7,420 bases of DNA, from NCBI GenBank assembly GCA_018400625.1, contig JAGYMJ010000067.1:1-7420 (forward strand), read 5' to 3'. Source of the stretch: Planctomycetota bacterium. GTDB taxonomy: Bacteria > Planctomycetota > Brocadiia > SM23-32. The notes below the pieces were generated by a model that was not told the origin of the DNA, searched no databases, and saw only the letters and a list, made by a program, of their open reading frames with translations. This document shows positions 1 to 6,168 of the stretch, piece by piece (the stretch's first letter is position 1; every line of letters begins with the position of its first letter). Made by a program: the position numbers and the translations under genes.

Positions 1-241
1 CGTCTTCCCCGAACTCTCCGTGCAGGGCAATAAAGGCTACATCCGGATCGGCTTTTTTGACAGGTTCGATATTTTTATCTTTCAAATCAATCGGCACAAC
101 CTGCACCCCGCGCTTTTTCAGTGCGTTGGCTACGGCTTTACCGGATTTGAGAGACACTTCTCTTTCATTGCTCACTCCGCCCATAACGACAGCGACCTTG
201 AGTTCAGTTTCAGGGATATTATGCAACTTTTGCATTATCAT
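1..241 (-). CDS. ddl: D-alanine--D-alanine ligase, N-terminal part (runs off the left edge)
   Basis: Cytoplasmic ATP-grasp ligase that joins two D-alanines to make the dipeptide used by MurF. Only the first 80 codons are in the window. They show the family's N-terminal signature: a beta strand KVAVVMGG (residues 15-22), then VSNEREVSLKSG (23-34) with Glu26 at the place of the D-Ala-binding Glu15 of E. coli DdlB, and IALHGEFGED (71-80) with His74 at the place of His63. The frame is still open at position 2, so the ATP-grasp domains lie outside. I chose ATG at 241 because a GGAG ribosome site lies 5 nt upstream; ATG at 235 (third codon) is possible with 11 nt spacing. The gene starts inside the last codons of murB (23 nt overlap), which suggests coupled translation. 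Family assignment is firm from the motifs; whether it is a DdlA or DdlB type cannot be told. Confidence 0.93.
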   Translation of the reverse strand, partial: MIMQKLHNIPETELKVAVVMGGVSNEREVSLKSGKAVANALKKRGVQVVPIDLKDKNIEPVKKADPDVAFIALHGEFGED

Positions 242-1136
242 CTTTTCTCCATAATTTAACTTCCAATTCCAGGTCGATATCAAATTTCTCTTTAACGGCT
301 TTTTTCATCTTTTCGATCATGCGGAAGACATCCTGAGATGATGCTTTTTTGTCATTACAGATAAAATTGGCGTGTTGATCCGACACCCTGGCCCCGCCGA
401 GCGACCAGCCCTTAAAACCGCAGACATCCAGGAGTTTGCCGGCCGATTCATTGGCCGGGTTCTTAAAAATGCATCCGGCATTGGGTTTACTTGTAGGTTG
501 AGAAGCTTTTTTTCTGTCCAGATTTTTTTTGATAAGTTTCTTTACCAGTTCCGGGCTGCGGGGCTGGAGTTCCATCTCGGCCTCTGTAATCACCTGACCG
601 CCCAGATCTGCTTTGCGGTAAGAGAAATCAATGTCTTTTTTCAACAGTCTGCGGGTTTCACCGCACCTGTCGACGGTTATAACACTTTTCAGCACCGATT
701 CAACGGAACTTCCCCATGCACCGGCATTGCCGGCGACAGCACCGCCGAGCGTGCCGGGTATTCCGGCCAAAAACTCCGCTCCACCGCGTCCCTGATCTTT
801 ACAAAAACGAAGAATACTTCTCAGTGATACACCTGCACCGACATGTACCGTATTATTCGGGCCTGCGGTTATCTTATTGAAAACGGGATTACATATATGT
901 ATGACGCCAAAATCAAGTTCATAGTCATCCACAACCAAATTAGACCCCCCTCCCAGCACTTTGAAGTCGAGATTATTGTCGCGGCACAATCTTAAGGCAT
1001 GGCCAAGTTCTTCGTAGTTATGGGGTTGAGAATAAAAAAGCGGAACGCCTCCCATACGAAAAGTGGTTAGACGATTAAGGGCCTGTTTTTTCACAAAGCT
1101 GTTATCCGTGAAATTTTGCATATTATGTTTTTGCAT
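219..1136 (-). CDS. murB: UDP-N-acetylenolpyruvoylglucosamine reductase (MurB)
   Basis: FAD-dependent, NADPH-using cytoplasmic enzyme that reduces UDP-GlcNAc-enolpyruvate to UDP-MurNAc, the second committed step of peptidoglycan synthesis. It has 305 residues, normal for the shorter (type II) MurB. FAD-binding motifs are LTTFRMGG (23-30), LGGGSNLVV (61-69) and AGIPGTLGGAVAGNAGAWG (124-142). The catalytic region shows FSYRK (171-175) with the conserved Tyr-Arg, and a C-terminal LELEVKLW (289-296) whose Glu292 matches the catalytic Glu. The proton-donor position in the GSxFKNP motif is Cys222 (GCIFKNP) instead of the usual Ser. The start at 1136 lies 16 nt after the murC stop and has no clear Shine-Dalgarno; ATG at 1121 (codon 6) is an equally weak alternative. 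The 3' end overlaps ddl by 23 nt. Identity is secure; the exact start is less so. Confidence 0.97.
   Translation of the reverse strand: MQKHNMQNFTDNSFVKKQALNRLTTFRMGGVPLFYSQPHNYEELGHALRLCRDNNLDFKVLGGGSNLVVDDYELDFGVIHICNPVFNKITAGPNNTVHVGAGVSLRSILRFCKDQGRGGAEFLAGIPGTLGGAVAGNAGAWGSSVESVLKSVITVDRCGETRRLLKKDIDFSYRKADLGGQVITEAEMELQPRSPELVKKLIKKNLDRKKASQPTSKPNAGCIFKNPANESAGKLLDVCGFKGWSLGGARVSDQHANFICNDKKASSQDVFRMIEKMKKAVKEKFDIDLELEVKLWRKDDNAKVA
247..250 (-). promoter_or_regulatory. Ribosome binding site of ddl (GGAG)
   Basis: GGAG on the minus strand ends 5 nt before the ATG at 241 and 11 nt before the alternative ATG at 235. It favours the first ATG. It lies inside the murB coding region. Confidence 0.55.
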
Positions 1137-1152
1137 GTGTTTTATTAGAGTT

Positions 1153-2589
1153 TTATGCTGCGTGGTACTGTTTTGCGCCTTTCATCTGGATTTGCGGTAC
1201 AATATTATGCGCAACCTGCCAAATATTTCCGGCTCCCATAACCAAAACGACATCTTCCGGGACAACTTCTCGCACGATAATGTCTTCAATATCCTCAAAA
1301 TCAGGAACATAGTGAGCTTTCATTCCTAAATCTTCATTGATTAATCTGACCAAATCCATAGAATTTACAGCCGCCCTGTCTTTTTCGGTATCTCTGGCGG
1401 CATAGATGTCGGAGATGAGCGCCATCCAGCAATCTTTGAAGGTTTGTGCAAGCTCTCCAAGCATTTTTTTGGTACGGGAATACTGGTGAGGCTGGAATAT
1501 ACAGAAAATGCGTCTGTTGGGGAACTGCTGTTTCGTCGCTGAGATACTGGCTTTAATCTCGTTGGGGTGATGAGCATAGTCGCTGAGAACGGCGACATTC
1601 CAGGGTTCGCCGAGCAGCTGCAGTCTCCGGGCCGCACCTTTAAAATCCGAAAGCACCTGAGCCGCTTTTTGAAGATCAACACCCGCGCTATGGCACGCAG
1701 CAAGGGCGGCGAGGGCATTGTAGATGTTATGGTTACCATAGAGTTTGAGCGCATATCGACCAAGGTCCTTTCCGTTATGGACGAGGTTGTAATTCGTTCG
1801 TTTTTTAGCGCGCCAAACTCTTTTCAGGGAAATATCAACATCCGGATTATCAATGCTGAATTTCACAATTCTGCATCTTGCAGCCTGTTCGATGACCTCA
1901 CTGTGCGGGTCGTCGGCGTTCAGCACCAGAACACCATCGGGTTTAATTTGGCTTGCGAACTCACAGAATGCCTCTTCAAGCTCTTCCATGTCGTGGTAAT
2001 AGTCCATATGCTCACGATCAACATTGGTGATAACAGCGATCTCCGGGTTGAGGTAGAGAAAGGAGCGTTTATATTCACAAGCTTCGGCCACAAGATACTT
2101 TCCGTTACCGCAATGCGATCCGCCTCCGAGCTGGGGGACATCGGCGCCGATCAGATAGGAGGGATCGAGCCCACACTTTTGCATAATAAAAGCTGTCATA
2201 CTGCTGGTCGTGCTTTTGCCATGTGAGCCGGCTATAGCAAGTCCGGGTTGGCTGTCCATAAGCTCTCCAAGCAGTTGGGGGTATTTAACCACTTCGATCC
2301 CCATGCGATGAGCTTCCGTGAGCTCGGGGTTTTCGGCTTCTATAGCCTGGCTGACCACCACCCGATTAGTATCGGGGGCAAAATGTGAATCTTTTTGGTC
2401 GAGGTGGACCTTTATCCCCCTGCTTGTCAGTTCCTTGAGGCTGGGCGATGCCTGGACGTCCGATCCGGTGATGCTGGCCCCGCGTTCGCAAGCATAACGA
2501 GCAAGCGCTCTCATGCCGGTACCCAGGATTCCTACAAAATGCCAGTGCTGATCGTTAAACTGTACCGTACGTAATTTTGCTTCTGCCAT
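1153..2589 (-). CDS. murC: UDP-N-acetylmuramate--L-alanine ligase (MurC)
   Basis: Cytoplasmic ATP-dependent Mur ligase that adds the first peptide residue, normally L-Ala, to UDP-MurNAc. It has 478 residues, the usual length. The N-terminal Rossmann domain carries HFVGILGTGM (17-26). The central ATPase domain has the P-loop GSHGKSTT (121-128, Lys125), EACEYKRSFL (169-178), TNVDREHMDYY (188-198) and GNHNIYNA (285-292). The C-terminal domain has GAARRLQLLGE (318-328), SDYAHHPNE (336-344) and FQPHQYSRT (365-373). The EACEY and DYAHHP motifs separate MurC from MurD, MurE and MurF. The ATG at 2589 has a strong GAGGAG site 6 nt upstream. The first 35 nt overlap the murG 3' end. The P-loop has Ser in place of the common Thr after Lys, which is functionally conservative. 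Stop is TAA. Confidence 0.98.
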   Translation of the reverse strand: MAEAKLRTVQFNDQHWHFVGILGTGMRALARYACERGASITGSDVQASPSLKELTSRGIKVHLDQKDSHFAPDTNRVVVSQAIEAENPELTEAHRMGIEVVKYPQLLGELMDSQPGLAIAGSHGKSTTSSMTAFIMQKCGLDPSYLIGADVPQLGGGSHCGNGKYLVAEACEYKRSFLYLNPEIAVITNVDREHMDYYHDMEELEEAFCEFASQIKPDGVLVLNADDPHSEVIEQAARCRIVKFSIDNPDVDISLKRVWRAKKRTNYNLVHNGKDLGRYALKLYGNHNIYNALAALAACHSAGVDLQKAAQVLSDFKGAARRLQLLGEPWNVAVLSDYAHHPNEIKASISATKQQFPNRRIFCIFQPHQYSRTKKMLGELAQTFKDCWMALISDIYAARDTEKDRAAVNSMDLVRLINEDLGMKAHYVPDFEDIEDIIVREVVPEDVVLVMGAGNIWQVAHNIVPQIQMKGAKQYHAA

Positions 2590-3844
2590 CTTTCGCTCCT
2601 CTATTAAAGGTGTTCAAATTTATATTCTTTGATGATATTGTTTTTTCTTCGAACATACCCTCAAGCTTATGTGTTTTCTTTTGAAGGGTTCCTCTTTTTT
2701 TCCCCGCCAATTTCATGACTTCGCCGGCAACTTTCCACGCGGCGTCGGGCCGGCCTATCGCTTCGGCACGGGTTTTCATTTTCATTCGCCGTTCTTTACA
2801 GCCGGCAAGCGAAGCAACGGCATCGGCAAGTCTGGCCGGAGAAGCGTTATGCTGTTCGATCAAATCCGCCGCTCCGGCCTCGGCAAGCCGGCTAGCATTG
2901 GCAAGCTGATGCCCGTCGGCGGCATGGGGGTAAGGAACCAGTATCGAAGGGATCCCCAACGCAGTAAGTTCCGCCAAAGTGCCTCCCCCCGCCCGGCACA
3001 GCGCGAAGTCGGCGATAGAATAGGCATGATGCATCTGCGGTTCAAAGCCAAGGGAACGGTAAACTATACCTCGGGGGACGCTATAATTTTTGAATTTTTC
3101 GGCATGGTCAGCTCCGGTAATATGCAACACTTGCAGCCTGGTATTGTTCACTGCCGCCAGTTTCAGGGTCTCAGGTAAAAGATTATTAAGAGGCAGGGCG
3201 CCCTGGGTGCCGCCCAGCACCAGCATCGTCGTTCTTGAAGGATCGAGACCATATTTTCCCGCAGCCCGACGCCGGTCTCCCTCAAGCACATCGGCCCGAA
3301 CGGGTGTGCCGCAGGGCAAGACTTCAGCCGTGCCAAGCTTATCCCTTCCAATTTCCCACTGAAGCTGGACTTTGTCCGCGAGCCTGGAGAGGAATTTAAC
3401 AGTCCGGCCGGGGACGGCGTTAGCTTCAAAAAGCATTGTCGGTATGTTGAACATCTTAGCTGCAAATACTGCGGCTGCGCATCCCCAGCCTCCCATCCCC
3501 ACAACAGCATCCGGTCGATACCGGCGGAAAGTTTCCAGTGTTCTTTCGATTGACCCGGCCGAGACGAACGTGAATGTGGTTGCGGAATTGATGCCCTGCC
3601 ACCTCACCTCGGGGGCGGTGACGGAGCAAAATTCCTGCAGAGCGCTGCCGAAAGGGTCTAAAACCCTTTTACTGGTAAGAAAGATGCAATCCGCGTAGCT
3701 GTTCCGTTCTTTAATCGCTTGAGCCGTGGCCAGGGCCGGCATGAGGTGACCTCCGGTTCCTCCACCGGCAAAAAGAATGCATGGAGATTCCACCATCCGC
3801 CCCATCAGCTTTTCATTGCTTTTCTGCCCGTTTTTCAGGTTCAT
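2555..3844 (-). CDS. murG: Lipid II synthase: UDP-GlcNAc:lipid I GlcNAc transferase (MurG), with extended ends
   Basis: GT28-type, GT-B fold glycosyltransferase on the cytoplasmic face of the membrane; it adds GlcNAc to lipid I to give lipid II. It has 429 residues, against roughly 350-380 usually. The N-terminal domain has the glycine loop FAGGGTGGHLMPALA (25-39), GMGGWG (116-121) and EANAVPGR (140-147). The C-terminal donor domain has LGGTQGA (210-216), CRAGGGTLAEL (283-293) and PYPHAADGHQLANA (304-317). The start at 3844 shares ATGA with the ftsW stop and has GAGGAA 6 nt upstream; Met17 (3796) would give the family's usual N-terminus but has a poorer site. The core fold should end near residue 379; the last 50 residues are a basic tail with no motif I know, and its final codons overlap murC. 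GGTQGA has Thr where GGSQGA is usual. Identity is secure; the native C-terminus is uncertain. Confidence 0.96.
   Translation of the reverse strand: MNLKNGQKSNEKLMGRMVESPCILFAGGGTGGHLMPALATAQAIKERNSYADCIFLTSKRVLDPFGSALQEFCSVTAPEVRWQGINSATTFTFVSAGSIERTLETFRRYRPDAVVGMGGWGCAAAVFAAKMFNIPTMLFEANAVPGRTVKFLSRLADKVQLQWEIGRDKLGTAEVLPCGTPVRADVLEGDRRRAAGKYGLDPSRTTMLVLGGTQGALPLNNLLPETLKLAAVNNTRLQVLHITGADHAEKFKNYSVPRGIVYRSLGFEPQMHHAYSIADFALCRAGGGTLAELTALGIPSILVPYPHAADGHQLANASRLAEAGAADLIEQHNASPARLADAVASLAGCKERRMKMKTRAEAIGRPDAAWKVAGEVMKLAGKKRGTLQKKTHKLEGMFEEKTISSKNINLNTFNRGAKDGRSKITYGTV
2596..2601 (-). promoter_or_regulatory. Strong ribosome binding site of murC (GAGGAG)
   Basis: GAGGAG on the minus strand, 6 nt before the murC ATG at 2589. 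It sits within the reading frame that gives the MurG C-terminal tail, so murC initiation takes place while ribosomes are still reading murG. It fixes the murC start. Confidence 0.75.
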
Positions 3845-5040
3845 GGTGTATTCCTCATCTTTTTCGAGTTTTTAGATATGTTGCACAATATCCCTATGCC
3901 CCACAGTGAAAAAATCAATGATGAACCACCGGCGCTTACCAGGGGCATAGTGATACCGGTGGTCGGCGCCGATGCGGTGGTAACCGCTATATGTATCGCA
4001 GCCTGGGCGCATAACAGAAATGTGATGCCGAAAGCGAGCGAAAAACCGAATTTGTCGGATGCGCGTAACGCCACCCGGGTACCTTCCCAAAGCAGCCATC
4101 CAAAGGCTGCCATCACCAATAAAGCGCCGATGAAGCCGAACTGACGTGCGATCACTGAAAAGATAAAATCATTGGACGCCGCCGGCAGATATGCCACTCC
4201 GCCCTCCCCAGGCCCCATACCGTAAATCCCGCCCGATGCTATGGCCGCGAGAGACTGCACAAGCTGGTAGCCGCTTCCCCGTATATCCTGTAAGGGGTTG
4301 AGAAAAGTGGTAATACGCTGCAACCTGTAGGGAGAGTTAACGATCAACAGATGAATTATCGGCGTCGCAGCCAAAAAACACAGCCCCGCCTGAATTACTG
4401 AAGCCCCGGACACAAGCAACACTGCCAGGGAAGCCAGAGCCGTAAGCGCCGCCGTACCGAAGTCCGGTTCCAGGAGCATAAAGAAAACAGCCATACCTAT
4501 AGCCGTTCCAGGTATTAAAAGACCGTGATAAAATATTCCGAGCGTATCTTCTGCCTGTTCATGACAGTTATGACACCACGCGGCAAGCCAGATCAGCAAA
4601 ACGATTTTTACAAATTCCGAAGGTTGAACCCCTATTCCCGGCGCGAGTCTTATCCAGCGCCTTGAACCGCCTATTGTGGTTCCAATACTCGGCACAAGCA
4701 CAAGTATGAGTGAGAGCATTGCCAGGGCGAGTAATATGTTGCTGCTTTTACGCCAAAAGTGATAGGGAGTGAGATATCCGCCTATCAAGGCCACCGCACC
4801 GAATCCGGCCAGAAGCAAACGCCGCATAACCACCTGCGCAAATGCCGACTCGCCCCCGCCCGCGGTTTCGGCCGATGCTATAACAATAACACTCAAGAGG
4901 ACCAGGGCCGTTGTTACAACAATAATACGACCTTCCGGCTTCAGCAGATGAGCACTTCCGAGCCCTGAAGCCCGTTCTTCGTGCGTCCCACATGCAGACG
5001 CGCCGTTACTCAATGCTTTTGCTGAAGTTGTTGATCCCAT
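3841..5040 (-). CDS. ftsW: SEDS-family peptidoglycan glycosyltransferase (FtsW)
   Basis: Polytopic inner-membrane protein that polymerises lipid II, working with a class B penicillin-binding protein at the septum. It has 399 residues: a cytoplasmic N-terminal tail of about 36 residues rich in Ala, Gly and Ser, then about ten membrane segments (roughly 38-57, 72-90, 101-117, 142-156, 172-190, 196-211, 215-234, 300-318, 333-352, 365-386). SEDS motifs are GGSRRWIRL (124-132), VQPSEFVKI (138-146), EPDFGTAAL (191-199), GSGYQLVQSL (255-264) and PTTGITMPLVSAGGSS (359-374). Asp291 in SNDFIF matches the catalytic Asp of the large extracellular loop. Flanking residues differ from consensus (LPAAS for LPEAH, ARQFG for EELG). 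RodA is the alternative, but the place between mraY and murG argues for FtsW. Only a weak GAG 8 nt upstream serves the ATG at 5040; the preceding 45-nt gap is AT-rich and holds no gene. Confidence 0.94.
   Translation of the reverse strand: MGSTTSAKALSNGASACGTHEERASGLGSAHLLKPEGRIIVVTTALVLLSVIVIASAETAGGGESAFAQVVMRRLLLAGFGAVALIGGYLTPYHFWRKSSNILLALAMLSLILVLVPSIGTTIGGSRRWIRLAPGIGVQPSEFVKIVLLIWLAAWCHNCHEQAEDTLGIFYHGLLIPGTAIGMAVFFMLLEPDFGTAALTALASLAVLLVSGASVIQAGLCFLAATPIIHLLIVNSPYRLQRITTFLNPLQDIRGSGYQLVQSLAAIASGGIYGMGPGEGGVAYLPAASNDFIFSVIARQFGFIGALLVMAAFGWLLWEGTRVALRASDKFGFSLAFGITFLLCAQAAIHIAVTTASAPTTGITMPLVSAGGSSLIFSLWGIGILCNISKNSKKMRNTP
3851..3856 (-). promoter_or_regulatory. Ribosome binding site of murG (GAGGAA)
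   Basis: GAGGAA on the minus strand, 6 nt before ATG at 3844 and inside the ftsW 3' end. Together with the ATGA stop/start overlap it supports the long MurG N-terminus over the internal Met14 and Met17. Confidence 0.6.
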
Positions 5041-5085
5041 GATTCAAGCTCAAAATAAAATATTATCCGCTAACATCAAAAATTA

Positions 5086-6168
5086 TTATACGCCCACAAA
5101 GACCATAGCCAGGGTAACAGCCGCCAGAGAACAAATTGCGCCTGCTATCCAAAAACGGCCGACCGTATGCGTTTCGGGCCATTTTTTTTGCTGAAAAATA
5201 TGATGAATCGGCGCTATGGCAAATATACGCCGGCCGGTGGCTTGAAATACAAGCACCTGGAGAACCGAGGAACCGAATTCGATCAGGAACACGAAAGCCA
5301 GAACCGGCAGCAGCAGTTCAAAACCGCTTATCAGGGCGGCAAGCCCTAATCCGGCCCCTATCGCCATTGAGCCCGTATCCCCCATAAACACCATGGCGGG
5401 ATGGATGTTATACCAAAGAAAGCCTGTAATCGCCCCACTGAGCGAAGCACAGAAAACGGCCGTCGTGCCCGTCATTGAAAGCCCGTGCGGGGTAAAAAAA
5501 GCCGCCAGGACCGCCAGAGGCATCAATGCAGCGACCGACAGCCCACCGGCCAGGCCGTCCATACCATCGGCCACATTGACCGCATTGCTCAAAACAGCAA
5601 TCACAACGGCGCAAACGGCAAGCCACAGCAAAGGTTGAGCAAGCAGCATCCCATGCCCCGGCAAAGGCCAGGAGAAGCCGGCGAAGAGCTCCCCGTAATT
5701 CACAAGATATATACCTCCAAGAGTTATTCCTGCAAAAAACTGAAAAAGCAATTTATAGCGCACTTTCACCCCCCTGTCACCGTGTTCGCGCCCCTTTATT
5801 TTCAAATAATCATCAACAGACCCAAACAAGGCTATGACAGCAAAACAAGCAACGCACAGCCATAGTTCCAGACTTTTAAGGTTTCCCCAGATCAATATCC
5901 CTGAAAACATCCCTGTACCTATTATCAGTCCGCCCATAGTAGGGATATTTTTTTTCGATTCGATCTCGGCTTTAAGCTCTTTATCCTCTATAGGCGTTTT
6001 GTCCGTACGTTCAAAAATTCCGCATTTCATCAGTAATTTGATCGCCGGTTTACCGGCCAGGCCTGCAACAGCAAAGGCCGTTATGAATGCTCCTAAAAGG
6101 GTTATGGCCGCTGTTCCCTGAACCGACAAAGAAAGTTGGTTTTTCAGGACGGAAGAGATCATGGTCAT
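5086..6168 (-). CDS. mraY: Phospho-MurNAc-pentapeptide transferase (MraY)
   Basis: Integral membrane enzyme that moves phospho-MurNAc-pentapeptide from UDP to undecaprenyl phosphate, giving lipid I. It has 360 residues, the usual length, with about ten hydrophobic segments (for example 20-38, 78-94, 101-116, 136-155, 176-194, 205-225, 284-307, 338-358). Family motifs are KKNIPTMGG (72-80), SVDDYLK (117-123) with the paired Asp119 and Asp120, NAVNVADGMDGLAGG (195-209), FMGDTGSMAIG (261-271) with catalytic-type Asp264, and PIHHIF (320-325). The last is PxHHH in most MraY; here the third His is Ile324. The loop before PTMGG (53-72) is charged and lacks the usual DGPxxH. The ATG at 6168 overlaps the murF stop as ATGA and has AGGAGG 4 nt upstream; Met3 at 6162 would sit 10 nt away and is an alternative. 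It ends in TAATAA. Confidence 0.97.
   Translation of the reverse strand: MTMISSVLKNQLSLSVQGTAAITLLGAFITAFAVAGLAGKPAIKLLMKCGIFERTDKTPIEDKELKAEIESKKNIPTMGGLIIGTGMFSGILIWGNLKSLELWLCVACFAVIALFGSVDDYLKIKGREHGDRGVKVRYKLLFQFFAGITLGGIYLVNYGELFAGFSWPLPGHGMLLAQPLLWLAVCAVVIAVLSNAVNVADGMDGLAGGLSVAALMPLAVLAAFFTPHGLSMTGTTAVFCASLSGAITGFLWYNIHPAMVFMGDTGSMAIGAGLGLAALISGFELLLPVLAFVFLIEFGSSVLQVLVFQATGRRIFAIAPIHHIFQQKKWPETHTVGRFWIAGAICSLAAVTLAMVFVGV

Noticed and set aside
1567..2226. A 219-codon open frame on the plus strand, antisense to murC
   Set aside because: It lies wholly inside murC, has no recognisable domain and no supporting context. It is a by-product of codon usage in the real gene. The same holds for plus-strand frames at 372-827, 2669-3178, 3719-4144, 5485-5865 and 6774-7175.
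2690..2707. Programmed ribosomal frameshift of the dnaX type at the A-run in murG
   Set aside because: The run is not in the phase needed for tandem slippage (codons are GGG AAA AAA AGA), and I see no stimulatory stem-loop after it. Slippage or error remains possible and is listed as a finding, but a programmed signal is not supported.
5085..5090. TATAAT on the minus strand before ftsW, as an internal promoter -10 box
   Set aside because: No -35-like hexamer lies 16-18 nt upstream, and the match overlaps the mraY stop (GTA TAA TAA), which explains it by coding.
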